This document shows positions 16,191 to 26,264 of a stretch of DNA of 33,713 nucleotides, in pieces; the stretch's first letter is position 1, and every line of letters starts with the position of its first letter. This DNA comes from Dehalococcoidia bacterium. GTDB lineage: Bacteria; Chloroflexota; Dehalococcoidia; Lucifugimonadales; UBA1123. Location: contig VXRN01000023.1 in NCBI GenBank assembly GCA_009838465.1, positions 355,007 through 388,719 of the forward strand, in the 5' to 3' direction. Position numbers and translations under genes: made by a program. Below the pieces are notes generated by a model that saw only the letters and a list, made by a program, of their open reading frames with translations, was not told where the DNA came from and searched no databases.

Positions 16191-17336
16191 TCAGGATACC
16201 GAAACCAACATCTCCGCTTCGGCCTTGTCAACCTCTTCCATCAGTGCGGACAGCATTTCGGCCTCGGCTACAATGCGCGCCTTCTGGCCCTTGCGGAAGA
16301 TGATGGCTCGTCCCGCGCCTGCGGCGATTCCGACGTCGGCGTCCTTCGCCTCTCCCGGACCGTTGACCTCGCAGCCCATGACCGCGACCTTGATGGGCGA
16401 CTTCGTTTTCTTCAACATCTCGTCAACCGTGTTGGCGAGACTTACGACGTCCACATCCGCCCGACCACAGGACGGACAGGCGACCAGGACCGCGCCCTCT
16501 TTGCGCAGTTCCAATGACTTGAGGATTTCAAAGCCTGTATAGACTTCCTCTACCGGGTCGTCGCTGAGGGAGACGCGGATGGTGTCGCCGATGCCGTCGT
16601 AGAGGAGCGCTCCAAGTCCTATTGCGCTGCGGATGCTGCCCGACCTGGCGGTGCCGGACTCGGTTATGCCCAGGTGGAGCGGGTAGGGAACTAGCTTCGC
16701 CATGCGCCTGTACGACTCGACGGTGGTGTCTATGTCGAAAGCCTTGAGCGAGATCTTTATCAGGTCGAAATCGAGGTCCTCCAGTATGCCTATTTCCCAG
16801 AGCCCGGTGGCTACCATGTGGTCAACGACGGAATACTCACCCTCGTCGCCCGAGCCTTTGGAAAGCATGTTTACGCCGTCTCGGTGTCTCGAGAGTCCGC
16901 GTGTCTTACCGATACCGCCGACCGGCGGCAGACTGCCGAAGTTGACGCCGATGCGGATAGGTACGCCTCGCGCTTTAGCCTCCCTGACGACCAGTTCGAC
17001 CTTCTCGCGGTCGCGGATGTTGCCCGGGTTCAGACGCAGGCAATCAACTCCGCTTTCGAGCGCCTTCAGAGCAAGTTGATAGTGGAAGTGGATGTCGGCG
17101 ACCAGCGGAATGCGTATCTGACGCTTTATGGCGGCCAGGGCTTCGGCGGCCTCCATGTCCGGGACGGCGGAGCGGATTATCTCGCATCCGGCGTCCTCGA
17201 GTTCCCTTATCTGGCGAACGGTGGCAGAGACGTCCCGTGTGTCGGTCTTGGTCATAGACTGGACCGAGATGGGCGCGTCCCCACCGATCTTCACGTCGCC
17301 GACGTGGAGCGCTTTGGTGACCCTTCGCTGTATCAT
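16191..17336 (-). CDS. ispG: 4-hydroxy-3-methylbut-2-en-1-yl diphosphate synthase IspG
   Basis: IspG carries out the sixth MEP-pathway step, reductively converting MEcPP to HMBPP with a 4Fe-4S cluster. The 381 residues start with the TIM-barrel half (GGDAPISVQSMTKTDTRDV, LVADIHFHYQLAL, LRLNPGNI). They end with the cluster-binding half: CPSCGR supplies two Cys, and MGCEVNGPGEAKDADVG the third Cys and the Glu ligand. This is the shorter bacterial form with no large central insertion. The ATG at 17336 has AAGGAG about 10 nt upstream. It sits between rseP and proS with short gaps, as in many bacterial isoprenoid operons. Confidence 0.95.
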   Translation of the reverse strand: MIQRRVTKALHVGDVKIGGDAPISVQSMTKTDTRDVSATVRQIRELEDAGCEIIRSAVPDMEAAEALAAIKRQIRIPLVADIHFHYQLALKALESGVDCLRLNPGNIRDREKVELVVREAKARGVPIRIGVNFGSLPPVGGIGKTRGLSRHRDGVNMLSKGSGDEGEYSVVDHMVATGLWEIGILEDLDFDLIKISLKAFDIDTTVESYRRMAKLVPYPLHLGITESGTARSGSIRSAIGLGALLYDGIGDTIRVSLSDDPVEEVYTGFEILKSLELRKEGAVLVACPSCGRADVDVVSLANTVDEMLKKTKSPIKVAVMGCEVNGPGEAKDADVGIAAGAGRAIIFRKGQKARIVAEAEMLSALMEEVDKAEAEMLVSVS

Positions 17337-17394
17337 GTTGGAAAAGCTCCTTTGCTCCAGGGACGCATCCGGGCCGGTTCGGTTGCATATCAGC

Positions 17395-18663
17395 TTAAGG
17401 TATCAGTCTCTCACCGGACAAGATTCGGGTTATATCGAAAAAGCTGACGACCAGTATCAGCCCAATGAGGACCGCGAACCCTACTATATGCACCAAGCCC
17501 TCTTTTGTGGGGGAGATACGTTTTCCTCCACGCACCCATTCTATCACCACGAAGACCAGTTTCCCTCCGTCCAGCGCAGGAATGGGTAGAATGTTTATTA
17601 TACCCAGGCTGATGCTGAGGAACGCGACCAGTTCGAAGAAGATCGTCAGGCCATACTGATCGGACGCTTCCGCGACCTCTCCGGTAACCTGCGCTATGCC
17701 GATTGGCCCTGTGAACCCCGGGTTTGGACCTCCACCGGCCCATTGCTGGAATGCGTTCTTGGTGGTGGTCAGTATCTCCCACATTCGTCCCGCCGCGTCC
17801 GGCACGGCCTGGAGCGCGGGCTGTCGTTCCTTGACGAAACGGAAGTTGGCGGTGCCGATGATGACACCCACCGCTCCCTGGGTCAGCGTATCTCCCACTT
17901 CCAGTTGGCCGTCGTACCGGCGCGCTTCCCGGAAACTGACCTGAGTGCCAGGGTCGGTGACCGTTTCCACTACGCGGAAACTGGGGGGATTCGATCTGGG
18001 CACGACGGTTACGGTCTCGACAACCGAGAATTCGGGGGACTGCCCAAGCCCCGACACGATTGAGCCGCGCCGTAGGTTGAGTTCTATTTCCTCTCCCAGA
18101 CTATCGCCGACTCTTTCGATCAACTCGTAATGGTTTCTGACCCGATCTCCGTTGACCGCGAGAATCTGGTCGCCGGGCCTGATTCCGGCCTCTGCAGCGG
18201 GGGATCTGGGCGCGACGCCGCTGATGGATACGGTCCCGACAGGCACGTCGCGCGGGAACAAGAAGATGATGCTGAATATGACCAGCGGCGTGAGAAAGTT
18301 CATGAACGAGCCGGCCACCAGGACAATGGTGCGCTTGAGCGGGGATTGGTCGGTGAAGCGGCGTCCTCTGTCGGGGTCTGGGTCTCCAGATTCGAGCCGG
18401 GCCTGTTCGGCGGAGTCGGGTACGCCCGTGGCGTTGTCTTCGCCCAGCATCCTTACGAATCCACCCAGGGGTATCCAGTTTATGGAGTAGAGAGTCTCGC
18501 CGTAGCGGACTCCGAACATACGGGGAGGGAAGCCGAAGCCGAACTCCAGTACCTTGATGCCGAATCGCTTTGCTGCCAGGTAGTGTCCAAGTTCGTGAAC
18601 GAAAATCAGGAAGGCGAGTACGGGAATTATCAGCAGCCAGGATGGCAGCGGCAGTCCGAACAT
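17395..18663 (-). CDS. rseP: Site-2 intramembrane zinc protease RseP/MmpA (M50)
   Basis: An intramembrane metalloprotease that cleaves membrane-bound regulators or leftover signal peptides. At 422 residues it has the usual layout. The first helix carries the zinc motif HELGH (FLIFVHELGHYLAAKRFG, about 19-36). FGFGFPPRMFG and INWIPLGGFVRMLGED follow, then a second helix (SFMNFLTPLVIFSIIFLF), and a PDZ domain with SPAAEAGIRPGDQILAVNG. The C-terminal helix NILPIPALDGGKLVFVVIE contains the third zinc ligand Asp. The ATG at 18663 lies one base after the dxr stop, with GAGGGG at the end of dxr as Shine-Dalgarno, so translation is coupled. The substrate is not evident; no anti-sigma factor is encoded here. 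Confidence 0.94.
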   Translation of the reverse strand: MFGLPLPSWLLIIPVLAFLIFVHELGHYLAAKRFGIKVLEFGFGFPPRMFGVRYGETLYSINWIPLGGFVRMLGEDNATGVPDSAEQARLESGDPDPDRGRRFTDQSPLKRTIVLVAGSFMNFLTPLVIFSIIFLFPRDVPVGTVSISGVAPRSPAAEAGIRPGDQILAVNGDRVRNHYELIERVGDSLGEEIELNLRRGSIVSGLGQSPEFSVVETVTVVPRSNPPSFRVVETVTDPGTQVSFREARRYDGQLEVGDTLTQGAVGVIIGTANFRFVKERQPALQAVPDAAGRMWEILTTTKNAFQQWAGGGPNPGFTGPIGIAQVTGEVAEASDQYGLTIFFELVAFLSISLGIINILPIPALDGGKLVFVVIEWVRGGKRISPTKEGLVHIVGFAVLIGLILVVSFFDITRILSGERLIP

Positions 18664-18664
18664 A

Positions 18665-19807
18665 CTAGCCCCTCGCCAGTCGGGTTACGGCGTCGTAGCC
18701 GAATCTGCCCGCGCTGATGATGTCGGTGATGTCGGCGTCTTCGACGCTGCGGTGACCGTCCAGCGCGGCGCGTATCACCTGTTCGATCTCCAGGAAACCG
18801 ATCCGGCCTCCGAGGAACGCCTCCACAGCCGCGTCGTTCGCTCCGCTGAGGGCGGCAGGCCAAGTCCCTCCGCGCATGGCGAAGCCGATTGCCATGTCGA
18901 AGCAGGGGTAACGCTCACGCTCCCAGTCCTGGAAGGTGAGAGAGCCAGTGGCTACGGGGTCGAAGCGTTCGATGCGCGAGTTTTCAAAACGCTCGGGGTA
19001 TAGCAGCGCGTACTGGATGGGCAGCCGCATGTCCGGTTTGCTCAACTGTGCCTTGACCGAGCCGTCCACGAACTCGACCATCGAGTGAATGACACTCTGG
19101 GGGTGGATGACAACCTCTATGTCCTCCCATGGCATACCAAACAGCCAGTGGGCCTCTATGACCTCGAACGCCTTGTTCATGAGGGTCGCGGAGTCAACGG
19201 TTATCTTCCGGCCCATTTCCCATGTCGGGTGCCTGAGTGCCTGCTTAGGAGTAACTGACGACAGTTGCCCTAAGGGAGTATCCCTGAACGCGCCGCCGGA
19301 CGCGGTGATTATCAGCTTGGATACAGTAGCCCTTTCGCCTCTCATACACTGCCATATCGCATTGGGTTCGCTGTCCAGGGGCATGAGATCAACGCCCTCG
19401 GAGTTCGCGAGCGATGTGACAATCTCGCCGGCCATCACAATCGTTTCCTTGTTGGCGAGAGCGATCTGCTTGCGGGCTGAGATCGCGGCCAGGGTAGGCG
19501 CTATCGCAACGTCTCCGGTCGTAGCGGTTACCACCACATCGACCTCGTCCTGGCAGACCAGTTCCGTCAGGTCGCATTCCCTCATGCCTTTCGTGAGCAA
19601 GCGGGATTTTTCATCCTCAGCGCCGTTGCAGTGGATATATCTGGGCCGGAACTCCTCGATCTGCCTGCCCAGCAACTCCAGGTTGCGATTGCAGGCCAGC
19701 GCCACCACGTCGAACATATCCGGGAATGTCCGAACCACGTCCAGGGTCTGGGTTCCCACCGAGCCTGTGGAACCGAGTATCGCCAGTCCTTTTCTGCCAT
19801 CGTCCAT
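18665..19807 (-). CDS. dxr: 1-deoxy-D-xylulose 5-phosphate reductoisomerase
   Basis: Dxr (IspC) converts DXP to MEP with NADPH, the second MEP-pathway step. It has the NADPH loop LAILGSTGSVGTQTLDVVR at the N-terminus, LANKETIVMAGE, the substrate and metal region LDSEPNAIWQCM, ITASGGAFRD and MGRKITVDSATLMNKAFEVIEAHWLF. The length of 380-383 residues is typical. Starts are ambiguous: TTG 19816, ATG 19813 and ATG 19807 are all in frame and none has a clear Shine-Dalgarno. I chose 19807 because it leaves six residues (MDDGRK) before the beta strand, as in homologues. It lies about 50 bp downstream of the inositol-phosphatase-like gene. Confidence 0.95.
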   Translation of the reverse strand: MDDGRKGLAILGSTGSVGTQTLDVVRTFPDMFDVVALACNRNLELLGRQIEEFRPRYIHCNGAEDEKSRLLTKGMRECDLTELVCQDEVDVVVTATTGDVAIAPTLAAISARKQIALANKETIVMAGEIVTSLANSEGVDLMPLDSEPNAIWQCMRGERATVSKLIITASGGAFRDTPLGQLSSVTPKQALRHPTWEMGRKITVDSATLMNKAFEVIEAHWLFGMPWEDIEVVIHPQSVIHSMVEFVDGSVKAQLSKPDMRLPIQYALLYPERFENSRIERFDPVATGSLTFQDWERERYPCFDMAIGFAMRGGTWPAALSGANDAAVEAFLGGRIGFLEIEQVIRAALDGHRSVEDADITDIISAGRFGYDAVTRLARG

Positions 19808-19858
19808 GATCATCAATCATACACAACGGCGATGCCTAATCCAACGGCTGCCAGGTCC

Positions 19859-20848
19859 TTAGCTTCCGGCTCGCGCCGCGCGCCTGCGCCGCTGCCACAT
19901 CCTTACCCAGAGGCGCGGGCTGCGCTTCCAGCCCAGGTTAGAAGACACGAATCGGGCCACTGGCGGGCGTCCCAATACCAGCGGCCTCGCCCAGCGTCTC
20001 AGTTCACGCACCTGTGCCTCGCCACTGCGCCAGTCATCTATAAGCGCGCTCGATTCTCTCCAATCCAGCGAAGGAAACATCCCCAGGGGCCCGGCGCGAC
20101 GCTGGCCTACCATGAGAGCAGCGCCCGCCTCCATCGCCAGCGCCACGCCGCCGACGATGTCCCAGAGGTGAGGGTTGGAGGTGTACATGTATTGCGTAAT
20201 CCCCCGCGCCACCATGACTAGTTCGTAGGCAATCGAGCCGGTAACCCTAGGGTCTCCGGTCTTTCCTCGCATTGGAGCGTCGAAGCTGTACAGCCTGTCG
20301 AACATACCGGGTACGGTGATTAGCTGATTGGCCTGGGGAGAATCCAGTTCGACCGCGCTGATGGGCGTTCCGTTGGTGAACGCGCCGCCGCCTCTCCTGG
20401 CGTGATGAACCACGCCGCCGCCCTCCTCGGGCCAGGGCGTATATACTGCGCCAACCACCGGCTCCCCCTTGTACAGGACTCCCACCGAGCAGGCGTAAAC
20501 CGGAAGCCCGTGCAGGAAGTTCTTTGTGCCGTCCAGCGGATCCAGAACCCAGAGGAAGTCGCCCGCTACCTCGTCAGCATCCTGGGCATCCTCATCGTCT
20601 TCTTCGCCGAGGATGTCATGGTCCGGGAAGCTCTCCAGGATTCCTTTGGTCAGGAAATCCTGCGTCTCGCGGTCAGCGTCGGTCACAGGGTCTCGCGGGT
20701 TGTCGTCCTTGTACTCGATGCTCAGCCTTCCCCCGAAATAGCCGGATAGAAGTTCGCCTCCGCCTCGAGCGAGCTCGACCGCTTTCGTCTCAATCTCGGC
20801 AAGCAACTTGTCGTCCGGCGCGCGGCCTGCGTTGTCTGATTCAATCAT
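19859..20848 (-). CDS. Inositol monophosphatase family protein
   Basis: A Mg-dependent, Li-sensitive phosphatase fold of 329 residues. Metal and substrate motifs are DPVTDADRE, ILGEED, WVLDPLDGTKNFLHG and, near the C-terminus, LWDIVGGVALAMEAGA. Family members act on inositol phosphates, histidinol phosphate, fructose-1,6-bisphosphate or PAP; the substrate cannot be chosen from sequence alone. The C-terminal 35 residues are unusually Arg-rich (MWQRRRRAARAGS). The frame extends to 20911, but that part overlaps the dehydrogenase gene. The ATG at 20848, 5 nt after the upstream stop, is the natural start. It is probably co-transcribed with the dehydrogenase and dxr. Confidence 0.85.
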   Translation of the reverse strand: MIESDNAGRAPDDKLLAEIETKAVELARGGGELLSGYFGGRLSIEYKDDNPRDPVTDADRETQDFLTKGILESFPDHDILGEEDDEDAQDADEVAGDFLWVLDPLDGTKNFLHGLPVYACSVGVLYKGEPVVGAVYTPWPEEGGGVVHHARRGGGAFTNGTPISAVELDSPQANQLITVPGMFDRLYSFDAPMRGKTGDPRVTGSIAYELVMVARGITQYMYTSNPHLWDIVGGVALAMEAGAALMVGQRRAGPLGMFPSLDWRESSALIDDWRSGEAQVRELRRWARPLVLGRPPVARFVSSNLGWKRSPRLWVRMWQRRRRAARAGS

Positions 20849-20853
20849 GGCTT

Positions 20854-21945
20854 TCAGTCCAGCGTTCGCAGCGGCGGGAGTTGGAGCTCGGCGCAGATGT
20901 CGCTGAACCACTCGATGACCTCTTTGTGGAGTGGGATGCCGTTCTCGCGCCGTTCTTGTTCTTCTTCATATTCGGAGAGGCCGGGGTAGAGAACTCGCGC
21001 GTGGCCCGGAGCGGGCGGAGTCTCACGCAGGGTGCGCAGCATATCGTCCATGTTCTGCTTGAACTCTTCCAAGTCGCAGAAGGAGGCTATGTTGTAGGCT
21101 GCGAAGTAGTGGTGGCTCGCGCCGCCGCCCGTCAGCATCGAGGGTCTGTCGCCCGACAGCATAGAGGCCAGCACTTCGGACATCAGGCTGAAGCCGTAGC
21201 CCTTGTGCGATCCCTGTTCGCGGGTTCCGCCCAGCGGGAGCTGGTAGTATTGGCCGCGTTCGGGCATGGGGACTTCGTCGAGGATGGGATCGCCGTCTGT
21301 TCCGGCTATCCAGCCGCCGAGCAGATTCGCGCCGACCCGATTTGCCAGACCCAGCTTGTTGCCCGCAATGGCGGAGGTGGCGGCGTCGAAAAGCAGAAAC
21401 GGCTCGGACTTTGCAGGAGCCGAAATAGCGAGCGGATTCGTGCCGAAACGCGGTTCCGCGCCGAAGGTGGGCACGACGCCAAGCCCACCCGCGGTCGCCG
21501 TCATTCCTACCATGTCCGCCTTTGCCGCGAGCATCGCATGGTGGCCGATAGCGCCTGAGTGTCCGGCGTTGTACATCGTCACCACGCCCATACCAATATT
21601 GCGCGCCTTGTCTATGGCAATCTGCATAGCCTTCGGACCAAGTATCACCGCCAGTCCCCTGTCGGCGTTAATGGTCGCAGTGGTTGCCGACTCCCTGATT
21701 ACCTTCCAGTCGGGTCTTGGGTTCAGGGTTCCCTGAGAATACCCCTGCACGTAGGACCTGAGCATATTGGATACGCCGTGTGTCTCGACTCCTCTGAGGT
21801 CGGTAGACACCAGCGTGTCGGCGCCCAGTTCGGAGTCTTCGGGCGAGACGCCCATCTTCTCGAATATCGAAGCCACGGTTTCGCGTAGCCCGTCGTGCGG
21901 CACGTGTATCTCGTCCTCTTTTGGAACCTTGAATCGTTCGAGCAT
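20854..21945 (-). CDS. Ldh/YlbC-family (malate/L-lactate/ureidoglycolate-type) dehydrogenase
   Basis: A 363-residue NAD(P)-dependent 2-hydroxyacid dehydrogenase of the malate/L-sulfolactate/ureidoglycolate type, unrelated to classical lactate dehydrogenase. Diagnostic segments are LVSTDLRGVETHGVSNML, VVTMYNAGHSGAIGHHAMLAA (active-site region), GGLGVVPTFGAEPRFGTNPLAISAP and GSHKGYGFSLMSEVLASMLSG. The substrate within the family is open. The frame extends to 21996, but the ATG at 21945 has AGGTGG 5 nt upstream and gives the usual N-terminus. It is the first gene of a minus-strand run that continues through the phosphatase, dxr, rseP, ispG and proS, with gaps of 1 to about 58 bp. Confidence 0.87.
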   Translation of the reverse strand: MLERFKVPKEDEIHVPHDGLRETVASIFEKMGVSPEDSELGADTLVSTDLRGVETHGVSNMLRSYVQGYSQGTLNPRPDWKVIRESATTATINADRGLAVILGPKAMQIAIDKARNIGMGVVTMYNAGHSGAIGHHAMLAAKADMVGMTATAGGLGVVPTFGAEPRFGTNPLAISAPAKSEPFLLFDAATSAIAGNKLGLANRVGANLLGGWIAGTDGDPILDEVPMPERGQYYQLPLGGTREQGSHKGYGFSLMSEVLASMLSGDRPSMLTGGGASHHYFAAYNIASFCDLEEFKQNMDDMLRTLRETPPAPGHARVLYPGLSEYEEEQERRENGIPLHKEVIEWFSDICAELQLPPLRTLD

Positions 21946-22203
21946 ATTGTCCACCTCTTGAAATTGCGATATGAAGCGACAGGATTGTATCAGCATTAGC
22001 GGGTCAGTTGGGCAGGTGTATTTCTTCTGTTTCGATATGTTGCGGCAATTGATGGCGTAGTATCGTGGTGTGCATGGAAGCGCGCCAGGGTACTTCGGTT
22101 GTCCGACTTGATTTCTGAGACCTAGGACAGCTACAAGGGTTGCCCCTACGGTGGCAGGCGCAGTCTTGCTTGGAAAAGAGCGCCGTTTTGCTCTCTCCGG
22201 CGC
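21946..22203. other. Divergent intergenic region between the Ldh-type gene and the pyr operon
   Basis: It holds no supported gene. A frame at 22004-22228 on the minus strand has no family-like features. AGCGCCG (22179-22185) and CGGCGCT (22198-22204) form a 7-bp hairpin. On the minus strand this is followed by CTTTT, resembling a weak terminator or attenuator in the leader of the dehydrogenase gene. Confidence 0.5.
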
Positions 22204-22233
22204 TTGAAAGTTTGGGTCGCGCTTCCATAGAAT
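22204..22233 (+). promoter_or_regulatory. Probable pyr operon promoter
   Basis: TTGAAA (22204-22209) and TAGAAT (22228-22233) are separated by 18 bp. Transcription would begin near 22240, about 30 nt before the PyrR-binding RNA, which is the expected order. Confidence 0.5.
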
Positions 22234-22269
22234 AGATTCAGATGGGGCTTGACTGAATCGAGTCCCAGC

Positions 22270-23972
<1,703 letters not shown>

Positions 23973-24011
23973 TACCGTTTCCACATGTTTCGTATGCATG
24001 GCAACCAGCCC

Positions 24012-24045
24012 CCACCCCTGGATTCCCACCTTCGCGGGAATGACG
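24012..24045. repeat. Dispersed intergenic hairpin repeat, copy 3 (inside the pyr operon)
   Basis: CCACCCCTGGATTCCCACC followed by TTCGCGGGAATGACG matches copies 1 and 4, with one mismatch in the hairpin arm. It lies in the 111-bp gap between pyrB and the Nudix gene, so it would be transcribed with the operon. Confidence 0.8.
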
Positions 24046-24083
24046 AACAATGTCAATGTAGCCTAGCAGGGATATTACGGTAG

Positions 24084-24485
24084 ATGAATCAGCCCACAGA
24101 ACGGCCCACCAGCTATCCCGGCTGGGATGGCGAACTGCCGCGCCTCCGAGCGACAGTCATCGTAAGACGCGACGACCGAGTGCTGGTGGTCCGCGACAGG
24201 GGGCGTCCGACTTACGCGCTTCCCGGCGGAGGCATAGAGAAGGGCGAACTACCCATAGTCGCGGCGGCCCGTGAACTCTACGAGGAAACGAGTCTCGAAG
24301 CCTCCGCCATCAGATTCCTGTTCGTCTTCGAAGGCAAGTACAACAATCACCACCTGTACGAGGTGGAGGCCTACGGCAAGGTTGTCGTCCGAGGAGAGGT
24401 GGACGGCTTCGCCTGGTGGGACATGGAGGACGACACCCCCGTCTATCCGCACGTCAGGGGGATCCTGGAAAGGCTAAATGGCTGA
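24084..24485 (+). CDS. Nudix hydrolase
   Basis: This 133-residue protein has a Nudix box in GGGIEKGELPIVAAARELYEE, fitting G-x5-E-x7-R-E-U-x-E-E, but the last position pair reads TSL where Gly-hydrophobic is usual. Nudix enzymes cleave nucleoside diphosphates linked to another group; the substrate is not predictable. It lies between pyrB and pyrC on the same strand, 46 bp before pyrC, and is probably co-transcribed. A role in clearing damaged or excess nucleotides is inferred from position only. The ATG at 24084 has no strong Shine-Dalgarno. Confidence 0.85.
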   Translation: MNQPTERPTSYPGWDGELPRLRATVIVRRDDRVLVVRDRGRPTYALPGGGIEKGELPIVAAARELYEETSLEASAIRFLFVFEGKYNNHHLYEVEAYGKVVVRGEVDGFAWWDMEDDTPVYPHVRGILERLNG

Positions 24486-24531
24486 GCAGAACCACAAACC
24501 GATTATGCGTATGCTTTCGAGGAGGGAGTGA

Positions 24532-25854
24532 GTGGAAAAGATACTCATCAAAGGCGGTAGAATAGTAGATCCAGCGCAGGGCGTTGAAATGGTCGGAGAC
24601 CTGCTTCTCAGCGAGGGCCGAGTCTCAGGCATTGAGAAGTCAATCCCGTCCTCAAACGGCGCTCGCGTCATAGACGCCGCCGGCATGGTAGTCTCGCCCG
24701 GATTCATAGACCTGCACTGTCACCTGCGCGATCCGGGCCTGGAGTACAAAGAAACCATCGCCACGGGAACACGCGCTGCCGCGAAGGGCGGGTTCACCAC
24801 AGTCTGCGCCATGCCCAACACCGAGCCGACGATGCATACTCGCGCCACGGTCCAGTACGTGCTGGAAAAGGCGCGGACCGAGGGCGCGGTTCGCGTACTG
24901 CCCATAGGCTGCGTCACCAAAGGGTCGCTGGGCAAGGAGCTGGCCGAGATGATTGAGTTGGCTGAAGCGGGCTGCATCGGATTCAGCGACGACGGCCACC
25001 CGGTAGTGGACTCGAACATCATGCGCCAGGCGCTCAGCTACGCATCCGGCCTGGGACTGCCGGTGATCAACCACTGCGAAACGCCCGACCTGTTCAGAGG
25101 CGGCCACATGAACGAGGGCTGGGTGTCCAACCGACTCGGCGTCCAGGGCGCGCCCAACTCCGCCGAGGAGACGATGGTGGCGCGCGACATATCTCTGGCC
25201 GAGCTGACCGGCGGGCACGTCCACCTGGCACACATCTCGACGATAGGAACGCTCGACCTGGTGAGACGTGCCAAAGACGCTGGAATCCGCGCTACCTGCG
25301 AAGTGACGCCCCACCACCTCACACTGACCGATGAAGCAGTCATGGGTGGGCAGGGCGGCAGTCCGTTCGAGCCGCTTGGAGAGGAAGCCTACGACACCTA
25401 CGCCAAGGTCAACCCGCCTCTCAGAGCGCGGCCTGACATGAGCGCAATGGTGGAAGGCCTGGCCGAAGGTACAATTGACATCATCGCAACCGACCATGCG
25501 CCTCATAACAGGGTGGAAAAGCTCTGCACATTCGAGGAAGCCGAAATGGGCATAAGCGTGCTGGAAACTGCGATGGGGTCGGCGCTGTCGCTGGTTCACG
25601 CCGGATATGTGGACATTCCTCTGATCATAGAAAAGCTGACCTCGGCTCCCGCCAACCTGCTCGAGCGCTCGGACATAGGAACTCTGCGACCAGGTTCGGA
25701 GGCAGACGTGACCATCTTCGACCCGGATGCGGAGTGGGTTGTGGACACGGAGCAGTTCGTGTCCAAGGGCAAGAATTCTCCGCTGCATGGCGCGACTCTG
25801 AAGGGAAGGGTGACGACGACGGTGGTTGGGGGTGAGGTGGTGTTCGAGGCATAG
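24532..25854 (+). CDS. pyrC: Dihydroorotase
   Basis: This zinc amidohydrolase closes carbamoyl-aspartate to dihydroorotate. The 440-residue length fits the class I type, which pairs with PyrB. Metal ligands are visible in DLHCHLRDPG (H-x-H), in INHCETP and HLAHIST, and in IATDHAPHNRVEK (catalytic Asp). MPNTEPT and FSDDGHPVVDS are typical substrate-side segments. The start is GTG at 24532 with GGAGGG (24521-24526) 5 nt upstream. It is the last recognisable pyr gene before an AT-richer accessory patch. Confidence 0.94.
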   Translation: MEKILIKGGRIVDPAQGVEMVGDLLLSEGRVSGIEKSIPSSNGARVIDAAGMVVSPGFIDLHCHLRDPGLEYKETIATGTRAAAKGGFTTVCAMPNTEPTMHTRATVQYVLEKARTEGAVRVLPIGCVTKGSLGKELAEMIELAEAGCIGFSDDGHPVVDSNIMRQALSYASGLGLPVINHCETPDLFRGGHMNEGWVSNRLGVQGAPNSAEETMVARDISLAELTGGHVHLAHISTIGTLDLVRRAKDAGIRATCEVTPHHLTLTDEAVMGGQGGSPFEPLGEEAYDTYAKVNPPLRARPDMSAMVEGLAEGTIDIIATDHAPHNRVEKLCTFEEAEMGISVLETAMGSALSLVHAGYVDIPLIIEKLTSAPANLLERSDIGTLRPGSEADVTIFDPDAEWVVDTEQFVSKGKNSPLHGATLKGRVTTTVVGGEVVFEA

Positions 25855-25864
25855 ACAAGAGTAA

Positions 25865-26166
25865 AATGCTATAGAATCTGAGAAAAAATGGGCTGAGGCT
25901 GAACTATCCGTAACCCTAGAATCTTGGGGCGACTTGGCCATTATTATACAGGAGTTAAAATGTTCCCCTGAGCAAATACAGGGAATTAGTCCGAACATTC
26001 GATAGAAGAACCCGAGGATTTGGGGTACGTAAGGCCGCCCAAGACAAGTATTGATCTTATGCTTACTCCCGATGAATGGAATCTCCACAAAGAGGAATTA
26101 GTGGACACGGTGCGAGCCATGTACACGAAAAATCAACCCGGAGAGGGGAAATACCACCAAGCGTAG
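25865..26166 (+). pseudogene. Degraded coding remnants in two frames
   Basis: Two overlapping open stretches read like protein but have no usable start. Frame A (25865-26005) encodes an amphipathic helix-like segment (AIESEKKWAEAELSVTLESW...LAIIIQELKCSPEQI). Frame B (25990-26166) continues with LGYVRPPKTSIDLMLTPDE and WNLHKEELVDTVRAMYTKN. The switch of frame near 25990 suggests one ancestral gene broken by an indel. I cannot name the family. The stretch is noticeably AT-richer than pyrC and carA. Confidence 0.35.
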
Positions 26167-26243
26167 TACGGTCCATCGGTCTGGCCACGGGAGAATTCAC
26201 TGTCACTAACGATTTCGACTATCCCCTGCCTGAAATAGTATGA
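26076..26243 (+). pseudogene. Small ORF with an antitoxin-like C-terminus, possibly a remnant
   Basis: A 55-codon frame from ATG 26076 ends in VRSIGLATGEFTVTNDFDYP followed by LPEIV. From memory this resembles the C-terminal tail (GEFTVPDDFDxPLP) of Phd/VapB-like antitoxins. The first 25 residues (His-, Gly- and Arg-rich) do not look like the DNA-binding half, and no PIN or RelE toxin follows. I regard it as the tail of a decayed antitoxin gene, perhaps continuous with the frames just upstream. Confidence 0.3.
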
Positions 26244-26264
26244 GAGTCATTTACGGTCAATAAA

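Noticed and set aside
20524..21558. 344-residue plus-strand frame opposite the phosphatase and dehydrogenase genes
   Set aside because: It spans two real minus-strand genes and reads as Arg/Ser-rich shadow sequence.
22004..22228. 74-residue minus-strand ORF upstream of the dehydrogenase gene
   Set aside because: No family features, and it overlaps the pyr promoter and a hairpin; more likely leader sequence.
24652..26088. 478-residue minus-strand frame opposite pyrC
   Set aside because: It is antisense to a clearly functional dihydroorotase, has a His/Arg-rich shadow composition and no Shine-Dalgarno.
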